Assembly: GCA_003598055.1 (NCBI GenBank)
Contig: QZKI01000061.1
Location: 1-59,045, forward strand
Source of the DNA: Candidatus Abyssobacteria bacterium SURF_17
GTDB lineage: Bacteria; Abyssobacteria; SURF-5
Direction: 5' to 3'
Length of the DNA: 59,045 nucleotides
Part shown: in pieces, positions 50,251 to 58,748 of the stretch
Position numbering within the stretch: the first letter of the stretch is position 1
Layout: each line of letters begins with the position of its first letter
Position numbers and translations under genes: made by a program
Notes under the pieces: model-generated
Told to the model about the DNA's origin: nothing
Seen by the model: the letters and a program-made list of their open reading frames with translations, nothing else
Database searches by the model: none

Positions 50251-51996
50251 ATGATGACCTCACTAGGTTCGTTCCCGGATGGCGAGCATGCAGGGGATAG
50301 CCTCAGTCGCGCGCCGGAGTCGATTCGGGCCGCCAGAGAGCTGGTGCGGGATCTTTTCGGCTTTGCCGATTTCCTTCCGTTCCAGGAAGAAGTCATCGGA
50401 GCCATCATGAAAGGCGAAGACATCCTTGTGGTGTTGCCCACCGGCTCTGGCAAGTCCTTGTGCTTCCAGATTCCGGCCTTGCTTCACGGCGGTTTGACTA
50501 TCGTAATCTCTCCGCTGATTGCATTAATGAAGGACCAGATTGATTCGCTCCGTGCGCATAACCTGCCGGTCGAGTACCTGAACAGTTCGCTCTCGGCCGC
50601 CGATACCGCACGGGTGCTCGACTCCATCCGGATCGGCTCGCTGAAAATGATTTATATCGCACCGGAACGCCTCCGCGATGGGCTCTTCCTCAATGCATTG
50701 CTTTCTTCGCGCAAACACTCGTTGTTGTGGGTGGTGGATGAAGCGCACTGCATCACAGAATGGGGGCACGACTTCCGGACCGATTACCTCTACATCCCTG
50801 ATGCCCTTGACTTGATTGCGCCCGGCTCCCAGCTCGTGATGTTCACCGCGACCGCAACCCCGATCGTGCGCGAAGATATCCTTGCACAAATGAGGCGCCC
50901 ATCCGCAAGAACCATCTGCGGGAATTTCGACCGGCCCAACCTCTACCTCGGCTGCCGCCAGACGCCCTCGAAAACGGATAAGCTTCAGGCACTCGGAGCG
51001 CTGTTGCGGAAACCAGGCTCGGGCATCATATACACCGCCACGCGGCGCCAGTGTGAGGACGTGAACAGGTTTCTTCAGGAATCCGGCAAACGAAGCGACT
51101 ATTATCACGCAGGCCGCTCGTCCGCAGAGAGGGCAGAGGTGCAGGAGCGATTTCTGTCGGGGGAACTCGATGTCATCACGGCCACAAATGCCTTTGGAAT
51201 GGGGCTGGATAAGCCCGACATCCGGTTCATCGTTCACTACGCACACCCCGCGAGCGTTGACGCCTACTATCAGGAAATAGGCCGCGGCGGGCGCGACGGA
51301 CAGCGATGCGACTGCATTCTGCTGTACTCACGGTTTGACCGGAAAGTGCAGGAGCGGTTCATCATCGATTCGACCCCCTCTCTCGAGACGGTTGAAGAGT
51401 GTTTCACCGGCATCGCGGCCTCGACGAGCCGCTCGGGCAAGGTATTCGTAAATCGACAATTCCATGATGCGCGCAACGTCGAGTTGTTCGAGTTGCAGAA
51501 GGCGGGCGTTCTCAAGCGGAGTACCCTGATGTGCGGGAGCGCGTCCATTTACCTTTCCCGCGAGTACGAACAAGCGCTTGACGTGTGCACATCACAGGAG
51601 AAAAAGATATTGGCCGCGCTTGACGTTCACCTCGGACTGTCCCGGAAAGGATACGTTGATTGTGTAGACGCAAACGACTTGCGACAAGCTTCCTTCCCCG
51701 CGCTCAGCGAGTTCGAGCTCGAGCAATCGTTGCTTGCAATGAGCAGCCGCGGCATCATCGCTTATCGTCCGGGTGAGCGTGGGATTTGCTACGAAGTCCT
51801 CGATGATTCACTGTCAGACCAGCTCGGCGAGAAAATAGAGGAGAGTGTGTCCCTGCGACGCGCCTTCAAGATGAGCCGACTCGAAATGATGGCGAACTAC
51901 GGAACCCTCAAATCCTGCCTGCGCGAATACCTCATCGGCTCTCTCGGCGATACCTCATGCGTTACTTCTTGCAGCTTCTGCGACAATTGTATCTGA
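50251..51996 (+). CDS. recQ: RecQ-family ATP-dependent DNA helicase
   Basis: About 581 residues from the ATG at 50251 (AGGAAGC upstream). Helicase motifs: 0 FLPFQEEVI, I LPTGSGKSLC, Ia TIVISPLIALMKDQ, II VDEAHCITEWGHDF, III FTATAT, IV IIYTATR, V TATNAFGMGLDKPDIRFIVH and VI QEIGRGGRDG. The zinc-binding cysteines are at the very C-terminus (SCVTSCSFCDNC) after an insertion of about 150 residues, as in RecQ2-type enzymes. The HRDC domain is absent. It unwinds 3'-5' in recombination repair. It follows the HU-like gene on the same strand. Confidence 0.93.
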   Translation: MMTSLGSFPDGEHAGDSLSRAPESIRAARELVRDLFGFADFLPFQEEVIGAIMKGEDILVVLPTGSGKSLCFQIPALLHGGLTIVISPLIALMKDQIDSLRAHNLPVEYLNSSLSAADTARVLDSIRIGSLKMIYIAPERLRDGLFLNALLSSRKHSLLWVVDEAHCITEWGHDFRTDYLYIPDALDLIAPGSQLVMFTATATPIVREDILAQMRRPSARTICGNFDRPNLYLGCRQTPSKTDKLQALGALLRKPGSGIIYTATRRQCEDVNRFLQESGKRSDYYHAGRSSAERAEVQERFLSGELDVITATNAFGMGLDKPDIRFIVHYAHPASVDAYYQEIGRGGRDGQRCDCILLYSRFDRKVQERFIIDSTPSLETVEECFTGIAASTSRSGKVFVNRQFHDARNVELFELQKAGVLKRSTLMCGSASIYLSREYEQALDVCTSQEKKILAALDVHLGLSRKGYVDCVDANDLRQASFPALSEFELEQSLLAMSSRGIIAYRPGERGICYEVLDDSLSDQLGEKIEESVSLRRAFKMSRLEMMANYGTLKSCLREYLIGSLGDTSCVTSCSFCDNCI

Positions 51997-52062
51997 CCAT
52001 CTCTCCCGGAATGAGCTGACCTTCTTGAGATGCTTTACATATGCATCGTCTTGTCTTTGTAG

Positions 52063-52083
52063 GGGCGACCCGGCGGGTCGCCC
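52063..52083. repeat. REP-like hairpin GGGCGACCC
   Basis: GGGCGACCC (52063-52071) and GGGTCGCCC (52075-52083) form a perfect 9-bp stem. The same arms recur at 32363-32383. Confidence 0.7.
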
Positions 52084-52187
52084 GCAATGTCAAAGATTCC
52101 TTCTTGTCCTCCTCGAGTATCCGGGCTTGCTGTTTTCCTTTGCGCCCTTCGCGTCTTTACGGCGTAGTGCTGGTGCAGAATCCCGCA

Positions 52188-53408
52188 TTAATAGAAGGCC
52201 ATGCTCGCGAATGTGACCGTTCCTTGCGGGTCGGGCCACTGCTGATACTTCAGCAACTTTCCTCGCGTTGCTTCCATCACGCTCAGCATGGTGTATATCG
52301 GTGGGAGACCGCAAATCTTGCGGCGGTCGCCGTCGGCCTGGATAGCCGAGAAGAAGCCATTGGCATCCGCTCGTTCGAGGGGTTCGAGCATCCGCAGATC
52401 ATCCGCCTTGAGCAGTTTCAGGAATCCGTCGCTAATTGGGTGCACGTCTCCGAATCTCGGACCCACGTGAGCCAAGTCCGCGCCCGCTATACAACATATC
52501 CTTGCGCCAGATTGCTTCACTGCATTCTTAACCGCTTTCACAAATTCCCGTATGCGCGCATCCTCGGCCGGAGAGATTCGCGAGGCGACCATCTCGTGGA
52601 ACGAGCCGCACAAGATCGGCACAATTGAGATTTCCTTTTTGTCTCGGAACAGATAACGCAAAAACACTGTCTGAAATTCGATGGAATGTTCACCGCGATG
52701 CACGAACTCATCCCGGAATAGGTCGTAGCTCACGCTTTTCTGAATCAACCTGACCAATTCACGATTGCACGGCAGCGTTCCATAGGGAGTCTCGAAATCT
52801 TTGTGCGTTGCCACGAAAGGCATCACCGTGTGGGTATGAGCCGTACCGAATATGATGTAAACGTCTGCGTCAGCCCGTTCCGCCAGATCCTTATATGCCC
52901 ATGCGAAACAGGGTCCGCCGCGCTGAAAATCGATGTGCGGGGCAATAATGCCCTTGACATGTGTTTTTCTTGGTTTTTTCTCCGGCAATCCCGGTCCTTC
53001 CTCATGCGTGAAGAATTGCTGTATCTGCTGGTCGAGCGCCTCAGGAGAAGCGTCATAACTTTTGCCCGCCAAAAGAGCTTGCCGAAGCGGTGATTGCTTG
53101 AATTCATTCTCGATCTCTTCGCGCTTACGCCGGAAATTATCGCTGTCGAGGAACAAACCCGCATCGAGCACCTTCAGCACGTCGTCAATCGTCTCGCGGA
53201 ATATCAACTCCCCGAATCTCCGCATGTATTCCGCCTGTATATCAACGACCGAGTGCTGCCCGTCAAGGAGCAAGAGCAGGGGATACAATTGCTGAGGCAC
53301 CGCCACGACTTCGCTCGAGTAGTTCATCGGGTCACGCAATCCGATCATCTTCTTCCCCGATACCGTGACGGCGAACGCCTCAACCTCTCTCAGCTTCGGC
53401 AAATCCAT
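52188..53408 (-). CDS. MEMO1 / AmmeMemoRadiSam B family protein with N-terminal domain
   Basis: About 406 residues from the ATG at 53408. The MEMO core starts near residue 150: GIIAPHIDFQRGGPCFAWAY, IIFGTAHTHTVMPFVATHKD, HRGEHSIEFQTVFLRYLF, ICCIAGADLAHVGPRFGD with the conserved His residues that bind metal. A further 145 residues precede it (VSGKKMIGLRDPMNYSSEVV, then VPQQLYPLLLLLDGQHSVVD), a winged-helix-like region of PqqD type. AmmeMemoRadiSam proteins A and B and a radical SAM partner normally cluster; no partner is adjacent here. The function of the family is unsettled. Confidence 0.88.
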   Translation of the reverse strand: MDLPKLREVEAFAVTVSGKKMIGLRDPMNYSSEVVAVPQQLYPLLLLLDGQHSVVDIQAEYMRRFGELIFRETIDDVLKVLDAGLFLDSDNFRRKREEIENEFKQSPLRQALLAGKSYDASPEALDQQIQQFFTHEEGPGLPEKKPRKTHVKGIIAPHIDFQRGGPCFAWAYKDLAERADADVYIIFGTAHTHTVMPFVATHKDFETPYGTLPCNRELVRLIQKSVSYDLFRDEFVHRGEHSIEFQTVFLRYLFRDKKEISIVPILCGSFHEMVASRISPAEDARIREFVKAVKNAVKQSGARICCIAGADLAHVGPRFGDVHPISDGFLKLLKADDLRMLEPLERADANGFFSAIQADGDRRKICGLPPIYTMLSVMEATRGKLLKYQQWPDPQGTVTFASMAFY

Positions 53409-53619
53409 GGGTGCAACATCCCTTCGCATACACGCTACATGAGGATAGATACTCCGTTCAAGCCATATCTTCTCATAAAGGTATCACTTCACATTGAGCA
53501 AAGTCAACCAATGCGGTTGAACATTCAGCCGTTATCATGGTAAAGTATAGTGCCGTTTTCAGACGGCATAATATCTCTCCCTCGAATTACTTCCCCGTTG
53601 GATTATGAGGAGTGACTCA

Positions 53620-54549
53620 ATGGCAAGACTCGATGAATTCAGAGGTTCGGACAAGTACATTCTTGATGATGACCTCGCTAAGGCATTCTTGATAGCGAGG
53701 ATACTTGGCAAACCGCTCTTGCTCGAAGGCGAGCCCGGCACCGGCAAGACGAAGCTTGCTCAGGAATATGCACAGCATGTCGGCCTGCCGATTTATGAGT
53801 TCCCGGTGACATCCGAGAGCAAAGTAACTCATCTCGTCTCGAATTTCGATGACGTCATGCGGCTCATGGACTCACAGGCGGTGATAGCGAATGCGCAGAT
53901 GGAGCGCGCGGGACTGTCAACGCGCATCGACCTCAGGGGCAGAAAAATAGACGACCTTAAGCATTACGTCAGACTCGGCCCGCTCACGCAGGCGTACAAG
54001 AATCCCAACTCAGTCCTCCTCATCGATGAGGTGGATAAGGCCCCGCGCGAATTCCCCAACAACCTTCTCTATGTGATAAACGACCGGAAAGTGATTATCC
54101 CCGAGACCGGCGAGATGATAGAGACAACCCTTGAGACGATGCCGTCCATCGTCATCACGAGCAATCACGAGCAGGACCTGCCCGCGCCGTTCATCCGACG
54201 CTGCGTGTACCACTACATCGAATTCCCGAATCCGCAGAGGATGCGCGAGATCGTTCGGCTGCATCATCCCGATGCCAACGAATCGCTCGTCGAATCGGCC
54301 ATCACCATCTTTTACCAATTGCGAGAGCTGGGACTGCAACGCAAGCCGTCAACGAGTGAGATTCTCGACTGGCTGACGTACCTGAAAAGAGACGGTGATG
54401 TTTCCCCTGACAAGTTGAATCATCTGGAAGGCTATCAGGCGCTCGTCAAACACAAGGACGACTTGCCGGTGCTCGATGCCGTCAAACGATATGGCATCGA
54501 GTCCGTCCGCGCGTCCAAAAGCCCGAAATCGCCGTACTTGAATCGATGA
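53620..54549 (+). CDS. MoxR-family AAA+ ATPase
   Basis: 309 residues from the ATG at 53620, which follows GAGGAG. Walker A EGEPGTGKTKLA, Walker B SVLLIDEVDKAPREFPNNLL, sensor 1 VITSNHEQDLPAPF and arginine finger FIRRCVYHY. MoxR ATPases act with VWA proteins as chaperones for complex metalloenzymes. The partner VWA gene follows 187 bases later and an AOR gene after that, which suggests maturation of the tungsten/molybdenum enzyme. Confidence 0.93.
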   Translation: MARLDEFRGSDKYILDDDLAKAFLIARILGKPLLLEGEPGTGKTKLAQEYAQHVGLPIYEFPVTSESKVTHLVSNFDDVMRLMDSQAVIANAQMERAGLSTRIDLRGRKIDDLKHYVRLGPLTQAYKNPNSVLLIDEVDKAPREFPNNLLYVINDRKVIIPETGEMIETTLETMPSIVITSNHEQDLPAPFIRRCVYHYIEFPNPQRMREIVRLHHPDANESLVESAITIFYQLRELGLQRKPSTSEILDWLTYLKRDGDVSPDKLNHLEGYQALVKHKDDLPVLDAVKRYGIESVRASKSPKSPYLNR

Positions 54550-54576
54550 GAGATGAATCCATGCGGTCCGTGCTAA

Positions 54577-54690
54577 TGTGGTCATTGCGAGCGAAGGGCC
54601 ATAGGCCCAAGCGAAGCAATCTCCATATGATGGAGAGATTGCTTCGTCGCTCGGGTTCGCGACCCTACGCTCTTCGCAATGACAATTTCT
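54577..54690. repeat. Dispersed repeat copy abutting the VWA gene
   Basis: Inverted pair: CATTGCGAGCGAAGGGCC at 54584-54601 and, reversed, CCCTACGCTCTTCGCAATGA near 54663-54682, enclosing GAAGCAATCTC and GAGATTGCTTCG. It carries an in-frame ATG at 54679 of the downstream VWA gene. Confidence 0.75.
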
Positions 54691-54735
54691 TGGGTGCAGG
54701 TGCCCTATTGGTTCCAAGAAAATCCGTTTAATCCT

Positions 54736-56103
54736 ATGTTCACGAGTTTTCCGGAAACACTCCGCAAATACGGCCTGCAGGCCGATGTGAGAACCATCGG
54801 CGAGCTGTATCATTGCATGAGTCGGGGTCTGGTTTCGAGTCTCGGTGACTTGTTCGATACGGGCAAGCTGCTAATCGTGAAGGGTAAGCGTGACATCGCC
54901 CCATACACGCTCGCTTTCTTCAACTATTTTCTCGGCGTCGAAACCGAGGGTGCGCGAACGCTCGATGAAGCTATCCGCCAATCCGTCTCTTTCAACACGT
55001 GGCTGGAAGCATTCCGCGAGCAAGCAGAGAAATCACAATGGGATTTCGACGAGTCGGAGCTGGTTGAAAGATTTCTGGACGATGTGCTGAGGAGCAGCTC
55101 GGTTGAGGAAATCGCTCGCAAGCTGTCCGGAGAAGATATCTTCGCGAATGACGACCCCAATCAGGAAGACCTTGGCGGCGGGGTAGGGGGTAGGTCGCCA
55201 TTTGCAGACGCGTTGGCTGATTATCGCAACCTCGACATCGATGAGATTCTGCGGAGGATGGAGCAGGTTGCCAAGCAGCAGAAGGGACCGCACAGCGGCG
55301 GAAGCCATTGGATCGGAACCGACGGAATATCGCCATATGGTCACAGCGGACGCGGACTGGGAGGCGTTCGCATCGGAGGCGCAGGCAGAGGCAAGAGCGC
55401 GCGGAAAGTGCTCGGCGACCCGGAGTACTATCCCGTGATGCTCGACAAGGTGCTGACCGACGATACGATTGATGTCGCGCTCGCCTCACTCAAGAAAATC
55501 GCCGACTCGACGGTCGAGTTCAAGCTTGACATCGAAAAGACAATTGAAGAGGGCGTCAAGCGGGCCGGGGTGTTCATTCCGTATCTGAAGCCGATAACCG
55601 AAGACAGAGTGCAGGTGATGCTGTTCATAGACAATGGCGGCTATTCAATGAGGCCATATGCGAAGACTGTCACGTCGCTCTTCCTGAAGATGCGGAGAAG
55701 GTTCACGCACGACTTGAAGATATTCTTTTTCCATAATTCCATCTATGACCGCGTGTATCGGGATGAGTTCCGGCGCGACCCGGCGCCTCTCGTAAGAATA
55801 ATGAAGGAAGACGCAGCTCACAGAGTGTTCATTGTGGGCGATGCAGATATGGCGCCGCACGAGCTGCTTGCCCGGTACGGCGCGATAGAGCCTCGCGAGG
55901 AGTGCGAGCTCCCGAGCATCGAGTATCTCAGAAAGATTGCGGAGCGATTCCCGAGAACTGTCTGGCTCAATCCGATTCCGCCGCGCTCGTGGCCGTTCAC
56001 GACCGCCGACTACGTCATGCGGGTGACGAAGATGTTTCATCTGACCCCCCATGGAATCGCGCAGTCGATAGAATATATGAACCGAAAAGCGAGTGAAAGG
56101 TGA
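54736..56103 (+). CDS. VWA-domain protein (CoxE-like), partner of MoxR
   Basis: About 455 residues from the ATG at 54736. The N-terminal half is helical (LYHCMSRGLVSSLGDLF and IAPYTLAFFNYFLGVE). The VWA domain (about 310-440) has a MIDAS-position motif FIDNGGYSMRP where DxSxS is normal, so it is degenerate, followed by KIFFFHNSIYDRVYRD and VFIVGDADMAPHEL. The protein-like reading frame extends upstream (PYWFQENPFNP) to a GTG at 54700 and an ATG at 54679 within a repeat, so the true start is uncertain. It should act with the MoxR ATPase in metalloenzyme maturation. Confidence 0.85.
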   Translation: MFTSFPETLRKYGLQADVRTIGELYHCMSRGLVSSLGDLFDTGKLLIVKGKRDIAPYTLAFFNYFLGVETEGARTLDEAIRQSVSFNTWLEAFREQAEKSQWDFDESELVERFLDDVLRSSSVEEIARKLSGEDIFANDDPNQEDLGGGVGGRSPFADALADYRNLDIDEILRRMEQVAKQQKGPHSGGSHWIGTDGISPYGHSGRGLGGVRIGGAGRGKSARKVLGDPEYYPVMLDKVLTDDTIDVALASLKKIADSTVEFKLDIEKTIEEGVKRAGVFIPYLKPITEDRVQVMLFIDNGGYSMRPYAKTVTSLFLKMRRRFTHDLKIFFFHNSIYDRVYRDEFRRDPAPLVRIMKEDAAHRVFIVGDADMAPHELLARYGAIEPREECELPSIEYLRKIAERFPRTVWLNPIPPRSWPFTTADYVMRVTKMFHLTPHGIAQSIEYMNRKASER

Positions 56104-56240
56104 CGTCTGCCTGTCATTGCGAGTCATCTCGCGGTTCGCGAGATGACGAAGCAATCTCAGCTCGCGCACAACCCGCAAATGGAGATTGCTTCGATCGCTC
56201 TCCCGCCAAAGGCGGGATTCGCTCCCTCGCAATGACGGGG
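56104..56240. repeat. Dispersed CATTGCGAG repeat between VWA and ferredoxin genes
   Basis: CATTGCGAGTCATCTCGCGG with GAAGCAATCTC, and reversed GAGATTGCTTCG ... CTCGCAATGACGG, in inverted arrangement (about 56113-56236); the fourth copy of this family in the window. Confidence 0.7.
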
Positions 56241-56281
56241 GATGAACATGTGCTTCTTAAAAGCCACAGGAGTAACAGCGC

Positions 56282-56530
56282 ATGCCGTTCAGAGACGAAA
56301 ATAATCCAAAACTCCTCATTGACCTGGACAAATGCACAGGCTGCCTCAATTGTCAACTAATCTGTTCCTTCACGTATCATGACGAGTTCAACCCCGCGCT
56401 CGCGCGAATCGAGATCGTTCGCAACCTCGACGACTCCAAAGGTCTCAGCTTCTCCGACGAATGCATTCAATGCTCGATATGCGCGGATTACTGTGTTTAC
56501 GGCGCACTGACGCGGACGGAGGAGCCATGA
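56282..56530 (+). CDS. Ferredoxin-type [4Fe-4S] protein of the AOR operon
   Basis: 82 residues with two cluster motifs: CTGCLNCQLICSF and CIQCSICADYCVYGA. It is short for a polyferredoxin and lacks a signal peptide. Its stop overlaps the AOR start (ATGA). It is the likely electron partner of the AOR enzyme, as seen in other AOR gene pairs. Confidence 0.88.
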   Translation: MPFRDENNPKLLIDLDKCTGCLNCQLICSFTYHDEFNPALARIEIVRNLDDSKGLSFSDECIQCSICADYCVYGALTRTEEP

Positions 56531-58425
56531 CCACGAACTATTTCGGATACGCCGGAAAAATTCTGTTCATCAATCTTTCTACGGGCGAGATACGGAAAGA
56601 CCCGCTGGACCTTGCCGACGCACGGAAGTTCCTCGGAGGCCTGGGCATAAACAACAGGCTCGCATATGACCTCATCAAGCCCGGCCTTGACCCTTTATCA
56701 CCCGGGAATCCGGTTATCATCGGCGCCGGCCCTTTGATAGGGACGATGGTCCCGGGTGCCAGCCGAACAATTGCAACGTCGAAGTTCCCGCTCTCTGGCG
56801 CGGTGTCTGCCGGAAGCGGCAGCATGACGTTCGGTTTCAACATGAAGCGCGCCGGATACGACCATATCGTTATAACGGGCGCATCCGAAAAACCGGTCTA
56901 CGTGTATATCGATGACGACAGCGTGCAGGTACTTGATGCCTCCGGCCTCTGGGGCAGAGACAACTATGACGCCGTCGACCAGTTGTGGAAACGCCATGGC
57001 CGGTGCTCTTCCATCTCTATCGGGCAGGCGGGCGAGAACCTTGTCAAATTCTCTCTCGCGCTTGTCGACAAGATGGCCACCATCGGACGCGCAGGGTTCG
57101 GCGCTGTCATGGGGGCAAAAAAACTTAAGGCGGTGCTCGTGCGGGGAAACGGCGGCATCAAAGTTGCCGATCCCAAGGGCTTTATGCATGAAGTCAATAC
57201 GCTCTTCCACCGCGCGAAGAGCTATAAACTCCACTCTGCGGCCGTTGCCTACGGCATTCTTAACGCCGGTGGTTCATTCATGCTCGGAGACGAGGGGCCG
57301 TATGGGCTGAACATATACAACAAGGTCAAGAAAGACCGAATCGCGTGCCCGTCTTGCTTCATTGCAGACAAAGATGTGTTAGTTGTAAGCGAAGGCGAAT
57401 TGGGCGGAATGAAAACGTACACCCACAGCTTCGGCATGGTGGCTACGGCGGCCATGAAGGGAACCATCACCGACTATGCCAAAGCCACCAGAATCGTCAA
57501 CATGCTCAACCGTTATGGTCTCGGTCACCAGGAGTTCGACAGCATGTTCGAGCTCATCCTCGAGGCATCCGAGACCAAGGTCCTCCGCGAGGACCAGATA
57601 GGAGCAGTCGGGCGCAACTACGAGACGATGCATGACCTCATTGAGAAGATCGTGTTCCGGCGTGGTATCGGCGATGTGCTCGCCGAAGGTTGGATGGCTA
57701 CCGCAAGTGAGTTCGGGCTCGACACCAACCGGTTTTCTTCTCATGTGAAAGGGCTCGGCACTCAATTCGACCCGCGCGAGCGAGGCTTGGGCACGATGGA
57801 GTTTGAGCAACTCGTCAATCCGCGCGGCGGGCACCATCAGTCCGGCGGGTCGCCTTCTTATAACCAAGGCGCGCCAGTTGAAATGTTCGAGAGACATGTC
57901 GACAGGATGGGAGCTCCACCCGACGCCGTCAGACGAATCATGGACAGCCCCTTCGGCTTCAACGTGGGACGCTTCACCCGATACTCGGAAGACTGGTTTG
58001 CCGTTTTCGATTCGCTCGGCATTTGCATCCGCAGCCAGAACAACCGGTTTTATAGCGCGGATGTCTGCGCGCGTCTGTTCTCGACCGCCACGGGCATACC
58101 TGTGGACAAAGAAGCGCTCATGGAGGCGGGAGAACGAGTGTGGAATCTCTACAGAGCGCTGAACTGGCGTGAGGGCTTCACCCGGAAGGATGATACGCCA
58201 CCGCCGAAATGGTTCGAACCGCTCAAGGCCGCCGGAAGCGAATTCGAGATGAAGGACTATTTCCAAACCCGGAAACTCACCAGAGAAGACCTCGAACAGT
58301 TGCTCAACGACTATTATGATGAACGTGGATGGGACCCTGCCACCGGCTGCCCGACACGCGAGAAGTTGACCGCTCTCGGTCTTGATAACATCGTAAAGGA
58401 CTTCGAAGCGCGCGGCTTGCTCTAA
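56527..58425 (+). CDS. Aldehyde:ferredoxin oxidoreductase family (tungsten) enzyme
   Basis: 632 residues from the ATG at 56527 (GGAGGAGCC upstream). AOR marks: GYAGKILFINLSTGEIRKDP, FLGGLGINNRLAYDLI, GAGPLIGTMVPGASR, FNMKRAGYDHIVITG, IGQAGENLVKFSLALVDKMA, GRAGFGAVMGAKKLKAV. The cluster region reads CPSCFIADKD, which has the first two Cys but Asp where the third Cys is expected; the fourth is in DSLGICIRSQ. It probably binds a tungsten or molybdenum bis-pyranopterin and oxidises an aldehyde, or another oxygenated carbon, with ferredoxin. The substrate is unknown. MoxR and VWA genes lie upstream. Confidence 0.93.
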   Translation: MTTNYFGYAGKILFINLSTGEIRKDPLDLADARKFLGGLGINNRLAYDLIKPGLDPLSPGNPVIIGAGPLIGTMVPGASRTIATSKFPLSGAVSAGSGSMTFGFNMKRAGYDHIVITGASEKPVYVYIDDDSVQVLDASGLWGRDNYDAVDQLWKRHGRCSSISIGQAGENLVKFSLALVDKMATIGRAGFGAVMGAKKLKAVLVRGNGGIKVADPKGFMHEVNTLFHRAKSYKLHSAAVAYGILNAGGSFMLGDEGPYGLNIYNKVKKDRIACPSCFIADKDVLVVSEGELGGMKTYTHSFGMVATAAMKGTITDYAKATRIVNMLNRYGLGHQEFDSMFELILEASETKVLREDQIGAVGRNYETMHDLIEKIVFRRGIGDVLAEGWMATASEFGLDTNRFSSHVKGLGTQFDPRERGLGTMEFEQLVNPRGGHHQSGGSPSYNQGAPVEMFERHVDRMGAPPDAVRRIMDSPFGFNVGRFTRYSEDWFAVFDSLGICIRSQNNRFYSADVCARLFSTATGIPVDKEALMEAGERVWNLYRALNWREGFTRKDDTPPPKWFEPLKAAGSEFEMKDYFQTRKLTREDLEQLLNDYYDERGWDPATGCPTREKLTALGLDNIVKDFEARGLL

Positions 58426-58748
58426 TTGTCGGCCTCCATCAACGTCTTCCCGCTTGACTGCGGGAAGACGGAAACGAATGCTCTTCCCTCAAAGCAGTTA
58501 TCGAAAGATCGCGAGGGTTATTCGGGAAACTGTCCCGCAATCATCAAAATGCATACCTGTAGGGGCGAACCTCGTGTTCGCCCTCGGGCGCAATGAATTG
58601 CGCCCCCACAAAAAACGGGGATTTTGGGGGCTGTACGGACACGGCCGCGCCGTGCCCCTACATTGCGTCTCCAATTATGGGGCAGTCTCGAGGGGGGATT
58701 AACGAGATTCCCGGGCGTCTAATGCAGGATCCAGATTGAAACAGCAGG
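58426..58748. repeat. Repeat-rich intergenic region
   Basis: Besides the hairpin at 58443-58470, it contains GTAGGGGCGAAC-type arms (58560-58585), GGGCGCAAT-GA-ATTGCGCCC (58586-58606 region) and GGACACGGCC/GCCGTGCCC. These belong to the REP-like family also seen at 30.1, 32.4 and 52.1 kb. No gene is supported. Confidence 0.6.
58443..58470 (+). terminator. Terminator-like hairpin after the AOR operon
   Basis: CGTCTTCCCGC-TTGACT-GCGGGAAGACG is a perfect 11-bp stem 18 bases after the AOR stop. It lacks a T run, so factor-dependent termination or 3'-end protection is possible. Confidence 0.5.
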
